Positions 1-8,714 of a DNA stretch of 64,000 nucleotides are shown piece after piece. Every line of letters begins with the position of its first letter. Within the stretch, counting starts at the first letter, position 1. Position numbers and translations under genes: made by a program. Source of the stretch: JAHEFU01 sp041395205 (GTDB lineage: Bacteria; 4484-113; JAFGCY01); the NCBI GenBank assembly GCA_041395205.1, contig JAWLAZ010000001.1, forward strand, positions 1,798,001-1,862,000, written 5' to 3'. The notes below the pieces were generated by a model. The model ran no database searches and was not told the origin of the DNA. It saw only the letters and a program-made list of their open reading frames with translations.

Positions 1-1275
1 GCCACCCTTCTCAACGGTCACGCTCTTGAACAGGCGGTCGCCGACGAGTGCCTGAAGATTCGGTTCATCCGTGTAGTCCAGGTTGCTGGAGAGGTAGGGC
101 ACGCTGCTGGAGAACTCATTGATGAAGTCCGCGAGCACGTCCGGTCCGAAGTCGAAGTCGTGGTTGCCGAGGCAGATCGCATCGTAGCCGATCGCATCCA
201 GCACGAGGGCATCGTAGAAGGTGCCGTCCTGCAGGCTGGCGTTGAACTCCGCACCGGCGAGGAAGTTGTCACCGCTGGAAACCGTGATGCTGGCATCCGC
301 GAAGCTGCCGGAGTCAGTGCGCAGCTCATTGAGCTTCGTGATGAAGTTGGCGGCGCCGCCGAAGCTGGAGAGGTTGCCGCTGTCAGGCAGTTCCTCGCTG
401 CCCGCGTTGAGCAGCTGGCTTTCACCGTCGTTGTTGTGGAACAGGGTGAGCGTGAAGGGCTCGGGCTCCACATCCAGGGGCGCTACCGTGAAGCTGCCGC
501 TGGCGCTGTCGCCATTGCCGTTGGCATCCAGCACGGTCACGTTGTATGTATATGTCTTTGCTGCGCTCGTGCTGTTGAGCATCTGCACCGTGCGGCTGTC
601 CGGGCTGGTGGCCGAGCTGGACTGCGCCGTGTTCGGATCCGCACCGCCGCCGAAGTTCCATTCAATGCTGTAGGGAGCCTCACCGCCGCTCCAGCTGGCC
701 TGCCAGAGGGCATCCTCAGCCGCCTTGAGCCCGGAGGGCACGGTCACATTCAGTTCAGGCATGCTCACTTCAAGCTCGCTGCCGGCCACGAAGGAGCCGA
801 AACGCGTGCTGCTTACCGTGGCCGTGCCGCCCTGTACGTTCACCTTGCCGAGGCTGGTCCAGCCGGGGACGGCGGAAACGGAGCTGTCGTTGAAGCGGTA
901 GACCTCCACCTCACCCGTCTCGCTGCCCGCGGGCACGCTGATGCTGACACTGCGGTCAAAGACGCAGTCCGCAGGACTGAAGGCCACACTGCCGAAGCGG
1001 GTGGCGGTGAAGCTGTCCAGTACGGACTGGCTGACTGCCCCGCTGCTGAACTGGATCGTGCCGTTGCTGACCGAGTCGCTGGTGACGGTGCTGCCCGCAG
1101 GAATGCTGGCGACTGCGCCGTTGCTCCCGGTGACCGTCTCAGCCTGGCTGATGGTGGCCTCATTGTCCGGCTGCTTCGGACCTCCGCCTCCACCGCAGGC
1201 CGCGCAGCAGAGCGCCAGCAGCAGGGAGATGCTCAGCGAAGCCAGGAGCTGGCCCGCAAAATGTTTCCTGTACAT
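1..1275 (-). CDS. Lipoprotein with PKD-like and 5'-nucleotidase-type metallophosphatase domains (partial)
   Basis: The frame is open from an ATG at 1275 to the window edge (425 codons seen), so the C-terminus is missing. A GAGGAGG ribosome site lies about 6 nt upstream. The N-terminus is a lipoprotein signal (hydrophobic run, then CCAAC and a glycine run). Residues about 25-165 are a beta-rich region. About 165-265 resembles a PKD/Ig-like domain. From about residue 270 the 5'-nucleotidase/cyclic phosphodiesterase superfamily begins: LTLFHNNDGE, then SSGDNFLAG, then GYDAICLGNHDFD. The GNHD motif is a metal-binding signature of this family. By family, the protein should hydrolyse nucleotides or other phosphoesters outside the cytoplasm, anchored by lipid. 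The usual second substrate-binding domain would lie beyond the window. The exact substrate is unknown. Confidence 0.85.
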   Translation of the reverse strand, partial: MYRKHFAGQLLASLSISLLLALCCAACGGGGGPKQPDNEATISQAETVTGSNGAVASIPAGSTVTSDSVSNGTIQFSSGAVSQSVLDSFTATRFGSVAFSPADCVFDRSVSISVPAGSETGEVEVYRFNDSSVSAVPGWTSLGKVNVQGGTATVSSTRFGSFVAGSELEVSMPELNVTVPSGLKAAEDALWQASWSGGEAPYSIEWNFGGGADPNTAQSSSATSPDSRTVQMLNSTSAAKTYTYNVTVLDANGNGDSASGSFTVAPLDVEPEPFTLTLFHNNDGESQLLNAGSEELPDSGNLSSFGGAANFITKLNELRTDSGSFADASITVSSGDNFLAGAEFNASLQDGTFYDALVLDAIGYDAICLGNHDFDFGPDVLADFINEFSSSVPYLSSNLDYTDEPNLQALVGDRLFKSVTVEKGG

Positions 1276-1409
1276 GGGATCCTCCTCGATAGCGGCACCA
1301 GCTCTTAAGCGTGCCGTCGTTGCCATCAGGCGCAATGCTAGAGCGCTGTTATGTGAATGGCGTGAACCCGTAGTGAAGAACGCTCAGGTTCAGGGCAAAT
1401 GCGGTCTGA

Positions 1410-1438
1410 TTGACAGCGCAGGCCGGTAATGCTAGATT
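1410..1438 (+). promoter_or_regulatory. Sigma70-type promoter for the BtrH-like gene
   Basis: A perfect TTGACA -35 box (1410-1415) and a TAGATT -10 box (1433-1438) are separated by exactly 17 bp. Transcription should start near 1445-1448, giving a leader of about 170 nt before the chosen start at 1616. Confidence 0.75.
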
Positions 1439-1615
1439 CTTCGCACGGTGCTCCCGGCACCGGACCTCCTGACCGCCCGCCTGCGCCGGACGGCACTGCG
1501 GAGGCGAAGGGGACCTCTGTTCTCCGGGACTGGCGACTCTGTATCATTCATCTGGTCCGCTGCATGGACCGGGACCGCGCAGGGGTGGGAGTCCGTGCGG
1601 CCACTGGAGAGAATG

Positions 1616-2914
1616 ATGACGAAACGCAGCAGTTTCAAGAAGCTCGTACGCGAGCGGATGAAGAAGACGGGCGAGAGCTACAGCTCGGCCCGCCGGCAGA
1701 TCATTGCCGCAAGGGCCCCCGCAGCGGGCCTGACCCACTTCCCCGGCACCAACCCCGGCAGTACGGCTCTGCGTATCCTGCTCAGTGCAGCCGGAATCGT
1801 GAATCCGGCCACGAAGCAGGCATTCAGCGAGTCGATGATTCTGGGAATCTCAGGTGGGCTGGGGGCCGGCGTCTTCACCTTCCGCTATGAACAGCATGAC
1901 TTCAGTTCATTCTTTGCGGCCGGGCGGCACCTCTGGCAGGACAACCTGCTGTACATGCAGGGCTGCCTGGACCGTCTCGGTGTGGAGTACAGAGTCTGGG
2001 AAAGCGCTGCAGCGAAGAAGGGCTGGGAGCAGCTGCGCGAGGCACTGCAGCATGGCCCGGTGGCGGCCTGGCTGGACATGGCCGAGCTGCCTTACCACGG
2101 ACTGCCGGCCTGGATGAGCGGCGGCGGCTACCACCTGCTGGTGATCCAGTCGCTTGACGAGGACCGCGAGCTGGCTGTGTTGAGCGACCTGATGGATGAA
2201 ACAGTTGAACTGCCGTTTGCCGATCTCGAACGCGCGCGATTGCGGATCAAAAAGGACAAGCAGCGCCTGCTGGCAATCACTGGCCGCAGGCAGGCAGCCG
2301 GGCTGCAGCCTGCTGTGCTGGCGGGAATCAGGGCCTGCCGTGAGGGACTGACAACGGGTAGGATGAAGAATTTCACGCTGGCGGCCTTCGAGGACTGGGC
2401 GAAGCAGTTGCATGGCAGCTCCGGCAAGCAGAGCTGGAGCGTGCTGTTCCCGGCCGGGCGGCATCTCTGGACGGCCCAGACCTGGGCCTACGACTGCATC
2501 GAACACTACTTCAGCGGTGGTGGAATGCTCCGGCCGCTGTATGCCGACTTCCTGGAGGAGGCTGCTTCCCAGGCTGATCTACCGGAGCTTGCGAAACTGG
2601 CAACACAGTACCGATCCATCGGTGCTCAGTGGAGCGCGCTGGCGGATACCCTGCTCCCGGCGGATGGCGGTTTGCTGGGACAGGCCCGCGAGTTATACGA
2701 GCTGCGGGCGGAAAGCTACAACAGTCCGGCGGAGGTCGAAGTGGAGCGGGCGGAGATCATGGCGCGGCTGGATGCACTGAAGCGCCAGGCGGCCCAGAGC
2801 TATCCGCTGGATGCGCAGGCCGTTGACAACATGCTCAGCACGGCCCAGCAGCAGCTGCAGGAGATCTGCACTGCTGAGCGAGCTGCATTGGCCGGGCTCG
2901 GGGAGGTGCTGTGA
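1616..2914 (+). CDS. BtrH N-terminal domain / DUF4872-like protein
   Basis: Product of 432 aa. The N-terminus (SFKKLVRERMKKTGESYSSA) is a short basic segment common at the start of many small bacterial proteins. From about residue 38 the sequence follows the BtrH_N/DUF4872 pattern: FPGTNPGSTALRILL, then FSESMILGISGGLGAG, GRHLWQD, PVAAWLDMAELPYHGLP and GGYHLLVI. BtrH is an acyltransferase of butirosin biosynthesis with a papain-like fold, but most homologues are uncharacterised and the specific reaction here is unknown. GTG 1448 in the same frame would add 55 residues with no family similarity; ATG 1613/1616 follows GGAGAGA, so I chose 1616. The stop overlaps the next gene, so the two are probably translationally coupled. 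Confidence 0.7.
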   Translation: MTKRSSFKKLVRERMKKTGESYSSARRQIIAARAPAAGLTHFPGTNPGSTALRILLSAAGIVNPATKQAFSESMILGISGGLGAGVFTFRYEQHDFSSFFAAGRHLWQDNLLYMQGCLDRLGVEYRVWESAAAKKGWEQLREALQHGPVAAWLDMAELPYHGLPAWMSGGGYHLLVIQSLDEDRELAVLSDLMDETVELPFADLERARLRIKKDKQRLLAITGRRQAAGLQPAVLAGIRACREGLTTGRMKNFTLAAFEDWAKQLHGSSGKQSWSVLFPAGRHLWTAQTWAYDCIEHYFSGGGMLRPLYADFLEEAASQADLPELAKLATQYRSIGAQWSALADTLLPADGGLLGQARELYELRAESYNSPAEVEVERAEIMARLDALKRQAAQSYPLDAQAVDNMLSTAQQQLQEICTAERAALAGLGEVL

Positions 2915-3378
2915 TGGATGCAGGTAATCGCAATTCCCAGGACTCCATTCGCCGCAGTCCGCTGTCCGTCCTGCTCAGCATCTGGGCGGTGCTGGCAGGC
3001 TACCTCACGCTGTCAATCCTCGTGATGCTGCTGCTGATGATCGCACTGGTGATCGTGCCGGAATGGCGGGAAACGGTCTCCGGCGGCTACCTGCTTGCCA
3101 ACATCCTGCTGAGCATCATCTCCGCAGCGGCCGGCGGCTATCTCACGGCCCGCCTTGCCCCGGCCAGCCCGCTGGGGCATGGCCTGGCACTGGGACTGAT
3201 CTCGCTCCTGTTCGGCGTATTGTATGCACTGAACATGCCCACGGAGCCTGGTCGGCCGGAACCTCCGGAATGGTACGGCATGCTGCTGGCTGCGCTGGCC
3301 CTGCCATCCGTGATGCTCGGAGCTCTGGTTCGCGTCCGAACACTGCCGGCCAGCGCTCGTCCAGCTGGCAAACGCTAG
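2914..3378 (+). CDS. Small integral membrane protein
   Basis: The ATG at 2914 shares its A with the upstream TGA. GGGAGG lies about 8 nt before it, and GTG 2911 is an alternative start. The 154-aa product has four hydrophobic segments (about residues 19-48, 60-80, 90-108 and 124-140) joined by short loops, with a basic C-terminal tail. I recognise no family. The tight coupling suggests co-expression with the BtrH-like protein. Confidence 0.65.
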   Translation: MDAGNRNSQDSIRRSPLSVLLSIWAVLAGYLTLSILVMLLLMIALVIVPEWRETVSGGYLLANILLSIISAAAGGYLTARLAPASPLGHGLALGLISLLFGVLYALNMPTEPGRPEPPEWYGMLLAALALPSVMLGALVRVRTLPASARPAGKR

Positions 3379-3407
3379 AATGTGCATATCTGGTAAAGGG
3401 GTTTGCA

Positions 3408-4121
3408 ATGAACACGTCATTCAGATCAGTGATTCTCGGCCTGCTGCTGACAGCGGCCGTGCTGCTGCCGATGTCCGGGGCCAGGGCCCAGGAGGACAGC
3501 GGCCGCGACTACATCTTCGGCACCCGCCTGGTGATCATCAGCCCGAACAACCTGAGTGGGCCGAACTACGCCTGGTGGGGAGACAAGCTGCCGATGCCCT
3601 ACACGCATGCGGTGGGCTGGATCGTGCAGATCGTCAATGAGGCCCGCGCCGAACGCGGTAACAATGAAGTCGTAAATTACAGGGAGTACCCGGTCTCCAT
3701 CAACGGAGAGATCCAGAAGGGTGACAGCTGGGAGTACTACATCGACTTCATGAAGATGAGCCCCGAGGATGTACAGGTCGTTCTCGATCAATTCCCGATG
3801 GAAGGTGCAATGGCCGACCTGCGCACGGAGATCCGTCCCGTGAGCATGGGCAACTACTATGGCAACAGCCAGGAGGGCGGCAGCGTGAGTCTGGCCCTGC
3901 CGGGCGGTGACATGCAGTTCAGTCCGCAGGTCAGCTACGACGAGAACTGGAACCGCGTCAGCCAGCGCCTGACGGACTACTTCGGCCGTGAGGTCAAGTT
4001 CGACATGAGCATGAACCGCTACAAGGCCGCCAATGGCTACAACAGCTTTGATGTCAGCGTCACCATCTACATGGATGACAGCTGGGAGATGGGCGCAGGC
4101 TATCCGACCGAGTACGATTGA
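3408..4121 (+). CDS. Secreted protein of unknown function
   Basis: Product of 237 aa from the ATG at 3408, preceded by AAAGGGG. A clear signal peptide ends at GARAQ (about residue 27). The mature part is rich in aromatic and acidic residues (for example WEYYIDFMKM and SMGNYYGNSQ) and has no cysteines. I recognise no domain. It lies 29 bp after the membrane protein and probably belongs to the same transcript, which ends at the hairpin at 4146. Confidence 0.65.
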   Translation: MNTSFRSVILGLLLTAAVLLPMSGARAQEDSGRDYIFGTRLVIISPNNLSGPNYAWWGDKLPMPYTHAVGWIVQIVNEARAERGNNEVVNYREYPVSINGEIQKGDSWEYYIDFMKMSPEDVQVVLDQFPMEGAMADLRTEIRPVSMGNYYGNSQEGGSVSLALPGGDMQFSPQVSYDENWNRVSQRLTDYFGREVKFDMSMNRYKAANGYNSFDVSVTIYMDDSWEMGAGYPTEYD

Positions 4122-4145
4122 CTCGGCTGCTGAATCTGGCAATCC

Positions 4146-4179
4146 GGGCCGGGATGGGCACTGCTCATTCCGGCCCTTT
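4146..4179 (+). terminator. Intrinsic terminator after the secreted protein gene
   Basis: The arms GGGCCGGGAT (4146-4155) and ATTCCGGCCC (4167-4176) pair with one G-T, over an 11-nt loop, and are followed by TTT. The second arm is also the last codons of the convergent gene. Confidence 0.6.
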
Positions 4180-4794
4180 CCGTTTCTCCAGCCTGCTGAA
4201 GACTGAGCGCAGCCGCGATCCATGCTGCTCACCACCGTTGCGCAGACGGGAGATCCCCGTGCTGCCGGCATCCTGGATGCGCTCCCACTGCCGGCGGCTT
4301 CCCGCCTGCAGCCGGTCCAGCTGGGCCTCGGTGCCGCTCAGCAGTTCCTCATGCCGCTCCCGCAGCTGCTCCCCGGCCTCGCGGGCCAGTGCACTAATCT
4401 TCAGTGATTCCTCGCTGGCGAAGGCATACAGCATGCGGACCTTGGCGGCATAATGGGCGGCGAGGATGAAGGGCGGGGCCCAGAGGCAGGCATTGGCGAG
4501 CAGCAGTTCCGTCCAGGCCAGCCAGAGTGGATGTGGGCGGAAGATGAACTCAATCAAGCTGGCAATCAGCAGCACCACGCTGAGCAGCAGCAGCAGTCCG
4601 CAGAACAGCATCAGATGCAGGGGCGGCCACCAGCTGATCGCCTCATCCGCCGTGTCCAGATAGCGCAGCACCACTTCCAGATCAGTGCTGCGCAGCAGAC
4701 CGAGGCGGACCGCGAGCCTGAGCGGCAGGCGCGCGAAGAAGGGCAGGTTCGGAATTGCGCCGATGAACTTCAGGACCGGTATGTTGACTGGCAT
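4165..4794 (-). CDS. Two-helix membrane protein with C-terminal coiled coil
   Basis: Product of 209 aa from the ATG at 4794, behind GGGGAAG. Two membrane spans are visible (about residues 58-85 and 91-113). They are followed by a charged, alpha-helical tail of about 95 residues (EESLKISALAREAGEQLRER onward) that looks like a coiled coil. No recognised family. The gene stands alone between two convergent or divergent neighbours; its last codons form one arm of the shared hairpin. Confidence 0.6.
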   Translation of the reverse strand: MPVNIPVLKFIGAIPNLPFFARLPLRLAVRLGLLRSTDLEVVLRYLDTADEAISWWPPLHLMLFCGLLLLLSVVLLIASLIEFIFRPHPLWLAWTELLLANACLWAPPFILAAHYAAKVRMLYAFASEESLKISALAREAGEQLRERHEELLSGTEAQLDRLQAGSRRQWERIQDAGSTGISRLRNGGEQHGSRLRSVFSRLEKRKGPE

Positions 4795-4845
4795 GGCTTC
4801 CCCGCCCGGCTTGTCGCCTGATAGAGCCTAGCACAGCGGCTGCGC

Positions 4846-4858
4846 TAGGATAGTGGGG
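4846..4858 (+). promoter_or_regulatory. -10 box for a probable leaderless start (btuF-like gene)
   Basis: TAGGAT (4846-4851) is followed by six bases and then the GTG at 4858, placing the predicted transcription start on the start codon. No convincing -35 box is visible. Confidence 0.5.
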
Positions 4859-5814
4859 TGAGAACTGAGCTGCCACCTGACATGCGCATCGTCAGCCTGC
4901 TGCCTTCCGCCACTGAGATCATCTGTGCGCTGGGCGGACAGCGAAACCTGGTCGGCGTGAGCCATGAATGCGACCACCCGGACGGAGTGGGGGAGCTGCC
5001 GAAGCTGACCCGGCCGCGCTACCGGATCCCGGACTCCAGTGCCGGGATCGACGGTGCGGTGCGCAGCGTGCTGGAATCCGCGTTGTCAATCTACGAAGTG
5101 AACGTGGAACTGCTGCGCGAACTGCAGCCGGATGTCGTGTTCACGCAGGATCTCTGCCGGGTCTGTGCCCCCAGCCTGGATGATGTGCAGCAGGCGGTGC
5201 ATGCCTGGTGCGGAACAGGCACGCGTGTTGTCAGTCAGTCCCCGCAGAATCTCAGGGAGGTCCTGCAGAGTTTCCATGATGCAGGCAGCGCACTGGGAAT
5301 CGCTGCTGAAGGTGAACGGCTCAAGCAACAGACCGCACGCGCGCTGCTGGAACTGCAGATGAACTGGGTCCGGTCGGAACGGGCCGCGGTTCCAGTGCTG
5401 ACTATCGAATGGATCGAACCGCTGATGCCCGGTGGGCTGTGGATGTCTGAACTGATCAGGCAGGCTGGTGGCGATCCATTGCTGACCGCCCCTGGCCAGC
5501 ACAGTACACCGCTCAGCGATGAACAGCTGGCCTCCATTGCGCCAGAGCTGGTGCTCGTGCATCCCTGCGGCTTCGACCTCACACGCGGACTGCGCGAGGC
5601 GGACATCCTGATGCGGCGCCTGCCGGCGGACTGGCCGGCTGTTGTCAACAAGCGGATCTGGTTCACGGATGGCAGCCACTACTTCAACCGGCCGGGTCCG
5701 CGCCTGTATGATTCCGCCTGGCTGCTGAACCTCGTGCTGCATCCGGAACTGCATGACGACCAGCGTGCGATGTTCAGCAAGGCACTGATGAAACTGGGAG
5801 GACTGCCATGGTAG
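4858..5814 (+). CDS. BtuF-like corrinoid-binding protein (TroA/helical backbone fold), no signal peptide
   Basis: The opening MRIVSLLPSATEIICALG, then LVGVSHECDHP, QPDVVFTQDLCRVC, and WFTDGSHYFNRPGPRL identify the cobalamin-binding BtuF-like branch of periplasmic binding proteins. The length (310-318 aa) is usual. No signal peptide is visible, which is common in this branch and leaves the compartment uncertain. GTG 4858 fits a leaderless start; ATG 4882 is the alternative and matches the family N-terminus. The gene overlaps the DUF71-type gene by 7 bp, a pairing reported for B12 salvage. I infer a role in corrinoid uptake or handling. Confidence 0.8.
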   Translation: MRTELPPDMRIVSLLPSATEIICALGGQRNLVGVSHECDHPDGVGELPKLTRPRYRIPDSSAGIDGAVRSVLESALSIYEVNVELLRELQPDVVFTQDLCRVCAPSLDDVQQAVHAWCGTGTRVVSQSPQNLREVLQSFHDAGSALGIAAEGERLKQQTARALLELQMNWVRSERAAVPVLTIEWIEPLMPGGLWMSELIRQAGGDPLLTAPGQHSTPLSDEQLASIAPELVLVHPCGFDLTRGLREADILMRRLPADWPAVVNKRIWFTDGSHYFNRPGPRLYDSAWLLNLVLHPELHDDQRAMFSKALMKLGGLPW

Positions 5815-6488
5815 TTGGAGCAAAGCAGAAGCTGGCCGTGGCCTGGAGCAGCGGCAAGGACAGCGCTTGGGCGCTGTCAGGATTGCAGCAGGATGAGCGC
5901 TTCGAGGTGGCGGCCCTGCTGACAACGCTGAGCGAGGAGGATGGCAGCATCGGCATCCACGGCACCAGCCGTGATGTACTGCATGCACAGCTCGCGGCGA
6001 TTGGACTGCCGCTCTATGAAGTATGGCTGCCTCGGCCTTGCCCGAATGAGGTATACGAGCAGCGCCTGCGGGAATGTGCCTGGCTGCTGCTGGCGAATGA
6101 CATCACGGCACTGGCCTTCGGCGACCTGCAGCTGGTGGACATCCGGCAGTATCGCGAAGCGCTGTTTGCGGACAGCGGGCTTGACCTGCTCTTTCCACTC
6201 TGGCAACGCAGCACCCGTGATCTGGCCGGTGAGATGCTGGCGGGAGGATTGCAGGCGGTGGTCTGCTGCGTGCAGCATGCGCTGCTGCCGGCGTCGCTGC
6301 TGGGCCGGCCCTATGATGCGGAATTCCTGGCGGAATTGCCTGAAGGTGTGGATCCCTACGGTGAGAACGGGGAGTTCCATACGATTGTGACCGCAGCTCC
6401 CTGCATGTCCGTCAAACTGGATCTCGTTCCAGGCGATATCCGCAGGGATGAAGTGCACAGCTGGCTGGAATTCCAGCCTGTGGAATGA
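5808..6488 (+). CDS. DUF71/Dph6-type ATP-binding enzyme, likely B12-salvage branch
   Basis: Product of 226 aa. A PP-loop motif (AWSSGKDSAWAL, residues about 12-23) starts an adenine-nucleotide alpha-hydrolase fold, followed by GIHGTSRDVLHAQ, ALAFGDLQLVDIRQYRE, and DPYGENGEFHT near the C-terminus. These are signatures of the DUF71/COG2102 family, whose eukaryotic and archaeal members make diphthamide. Bacteria lack diphthamide, and comparative genomics has linked bacterial members next to btuF with B12 salvage. The 7-bp overlap with the BtuF-like gene supports that reading. The substrate amidated or adenylated is not known. Confidence 0.8.
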   Translation: MVVGAKQKLAVAWSSGKDSAWALSGLQQDERFEVAALLTTLSEEDGSIGIHGTSRDVLHAQLAAIGLPLYEVWLPRPCPNEVYEQRLRECAWLLLANDITALAFGDLQLVDIRQYREALFADSGLDLLFPLWQRSTRDLAGEMLAGGLQAVVCCVQHALLPASLLGRPYDAEFLAELPEGVDPYGENGEFHTIVTAAPCMSVKLDLVPGDIRRDEVHSWLEFQPVE

Positions 6489-6576
6489 GTCCACACTTTC
6501 GCCACACTTCCCGCGCAGAATCCCTACGCGGCCCTGCTAAATTTCCTGTGTCAGGCATTGCCTGCGGGAGGAAGCC

Positions 6577-6699
6577 ATGCAGTACGGTGACCACTGGTTC
6601 GAACTGAAACTGGAAGAGATCAATCCGGCTCCCCTGAACTGCTGCCAGGAGGGGGTGGCGGAACTCAGCCCTGCTGCATTGATGCCAGCCAGTTGCTGA
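6577..6699 (+). CDS. Possible 40-aa small protein
   Basis: An ATG at 6577 sits 6 nt after GGGAGGAAG, a strong ribosome site, and opens a frame starting MQYGDHWFELKLEEIN. The frame ends at 6699, running antisense into the end of the VOC gene. A short CAGGCA/TGCCTG hairpin lies just upstream. No homologue is recognised, and the second half is only the reverse of the neighbouring gene. It may be a genuine short gene or chance. Confidence 0.3.
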   Translation: MQYGDHWFELKLEEINPAPLNCCQEGVAELSPAALMPASC

Positions 6700-7151
6700 G
6701 ATTCTGCGCGATCTCCTCCTCGGTGTAGTTCCACTGCCGGGTGGCAATCGCCCAGTGATGGCCGAATGGATCGGCAAGCTTGCCCATCCGGTCTCCCCAG
6801 AAGGCATCCATGGGCGGCATCAGGGCCTTGGCCCCATGCTCAACGGCCTTGCCGAATACGGCATCGCAGTCCGCCGTGAACAGCCACAGCCCGCCCGTGG
6901 TGAAGCCAGCGGGTCCCTGTTCGCCTGAACCGGGCATCGCGTCATTGAGCATGATGTGGCTGTTGCCGATCTGCAGCATCGCATGCCAGACACTGCCACC
7001 ATCAGGGCTCATGGAAATCTCACCCAACGGCAACGGCATCCAGTGCCGCCTTGTACCACTCGATGGCCTGCATGCAGTTGCCGCTGAATGCCAGTGTCGT
7101 GGTCAGGCTGTTCATGCCCGCCGGGATCGGTCCGTTTGCTTTTTCCGCCAT
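6665..7151 (-). pseudogene. VOC/glyoxalase-fold protein (PhnB-like) with a 1-bp frameshift
   Basis: The ATG at 7151 follows a GGAGG site and encodes MAEKANGPIPAGMNSLTTTL, then AIEWYKAALDAVAVG and a stop. The same family sequence continues at once in another frame as EISMSPDGGSVWHAM, then GNSHIMLNDAMPG, then DPFGHHWAIATR. Removing one G from the GGG at 7023-7025 restores a continuous protein of about 161 aa. The family is the PhnB/glyoxalase-bleomycin fold (often annotated as a VOC protein). The frameshift may be a real inactivation or a homopolymer sequencing error; the rest of the frame is well preserved, favouring recency or error. Confidence 0.8.
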
Positions 7152-7242
7152 GTCTGCCTCCTGGGAATTCAGGCTGATTGTATGCCAGGCTTTCTCCATA
7201 CTTATCATGCAGAACCATGACCAGTCCGCTGCGGCCGCCTGC

Positions 7243-7248
7243 TAGGCT
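7243..7248 (+). promoter_or_regulatory. -10 box for a probable leaderless start (photolyase)
   Basis: TAGGCT is followed by exactly six bases and the GTG start at 7255. No -35 box and no ribosome site are visible. Confidence 0.5.
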
Positions 7249-7254
7249 CTGCCG

Positions 7255-8700
7255 GTGAGTGAATCGACAACCTGGCCCGTGCTGCTGCTGCTCAGGCGTG
7301 ACCTGCGCCTCGCCGACAATCCGGCCCTGCTGGAGGCTGCACGCAGCGGGCTACCGGTGCATGCCGTGTACGTCTGGCCAGCTGCCGGACAGGCAAGCAG
7401 GCCGGGTCACGTTGCAGCAGCCTGGTACCTGCGGAACTTCACTGACTTCGCCGCTGAACTGCAGGATGAATGCGGGCTGACAGCGGATCTGCTGCAGGGC
7501 AGCCTGAAGGAAGTGTTCCTCAGGCTGCGGGCGCTGCATCCTTACAGCGTGGTAATGCTCAACGCCGGGCATGACCCCCCGGCTTTAGCTGAAGAAGTGG
7601 AGCTGCAGCAGGCCTGCCGGGATGCGGATGTGGATTGCCTGATGCTGCCTGCCAATACACTGCTGCCAACCGGTGCGGTTCTGAACAAGGATGGCAACAG
7701 CTTCCGGGTATTCACACCCTATTACAAGCGCTTCCTGGAGCGCTACCGGCACCAGCCGCCGCTGGCGCAGCCGGGGCGGATGCGGGATGCCGGACTGTCC
7801 GGCCAGGGGAATTCAGTTGAGTCGATGCTGCAGGAGATCCCGGAGGCCTATCGTGATGCGGCCTCACACTGGGAGCCGGGGGAGCAGGCTGCCCGGGACT
7901 GCATGGAGCAGTTCATCGCCAGGCACCTGCAGGAGTATGGCAGTGACCGCCACAGCCTGGAAATCAGCGGGACATCGCGGATCTCCGCCTGGCTGCAGGC
8001 CGGCGTGATCAGCACCCGCCAGGTCTGGGAACTGGTGCAGCAGGCCCGTGAGCGGGATCCCGCACTGGCGGATGGCGCGGCGATCTTCCAGCGCCAGCTG
8101 ATCTGGCGCGAGTTCGCGATGCAGGTGCTGGATGACAATCCGCAGCTGCCGGACAGACCACTGCAGGAGAAGTTCGCGGCCTTTCCCTGGCAGGAGGACA
8201 AGGCAGCTCTTGCAGCCTGGCAGTCCGGGCAGACAGGCTTCCCGGTCGTGGATGCCGCGATGCGCCAGCTGAGCAGCGAGGGCTGGATGCCGGGTCGGGC
8301 CCGGATGGTGGTTGCCAGCTTCCTCGTGAAGCACCTGCTGCAGCCCTGGCAACAGGGCGAGGCCTGGTTTGCGGACTGGCTGATTGACTACGATCTGTCA
8401 TGCAACGCCTTCAACTGGCAATGGGTGGCGGGCTGCGGAACCGATGCAGCTCCGTACTTCCGCATTTTCAATCCGATCCTGCAGGGCCGGAAATTCGATG
8501 CGGACGGCACTTACGTGCGGCAATGGCTGCCCGAACTGGCGGACCTGCCGGACAAGGTGCTGCATAGCCCCTGGGAGGCCTCACCGCTGGAACTGCAGGC
8601 GGCGGGGGTGCAGCTCGGTGGCAACTACCCACAGCCCATCATCGGACACAAATTCGCCCGTGAGCGCGCGCTGGCGGCACTGCAGTCCACGCAGGACTGA
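7255..8700 (+). CDS. phrB: Deoxyribodipyrimidine photolyase (class I cryptochrome/photolyase)
   Basis: Product of 481 aa, typical length. The N-terminal Rossmann-like antenna domain begins LLLLRRDLRLADNPALLEA. The FAD-binding domain holds family motifs: SRISAWLQAGVISTRQVW, FQRQLIWREFAMQVL, GQTGFPVVDAAMRQL, WMPGRARMVVASFLVKHLL, and DLSCNAFNWQWVAGCGTDA, followed by NPILQGRKFD. It repairs UV-induced cyclobutane pyrimidine dimers using light and reduced FAD. Start is GTG 7255, consistent with the leaderless -10 spacing. The gene stands alone and converges on the CPBP gene. Confidence 0.95.
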   Translation: MSESTTWPVLLLLRRDLRLADNPALLEAARSGLPVHAVYVWPAAGQASRPGHVAAAWYLRNFTDFAAELQDECGLTADLLQGSLKEVFLRLRALHPYSVVMLNAGHDPPALAEEVELQQACRDADVDCLMLPANTLLPTGAVLNKDGNSFRVFTPYYKRFLERYRHQPPLAQPGRMRDAGLSGQGNSVESMLQEIPEAYRDAASHWEPGEQAARDCMEQFIARHLQEYGSDRHSLEISGTSRISAWLQAGVISTRQVWELVQQARERDPALADGAAIFQRQLIWREFAMQVLDDNPQLPDRPLQEKFAAFPWQEDKAALAAWQSGQTGFPVVDAAMRQLSSEGWMPGRARMVVASFLVKHLLQPWQQGEAWFADWLIDYDLSCNAFNWQWVAGCGTDAAPYFRIFNPILQGRKFDADGTYVRQWLPELADLPDKVLHSPWEASPLELQAAGVQLGGNYPQPIIGHKFARERALAALQSTQD

Positions 8701-8714
8701 GAGATTGGCAATGC

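Noticed and set aside
160..1308. A 382-codon plus-strand frame at the window start
   Set aside because: It is antisense to the 5'-nucleotidase-type lipoprotein, whose GNHD motif and lipoprotein signal are unambiguous.
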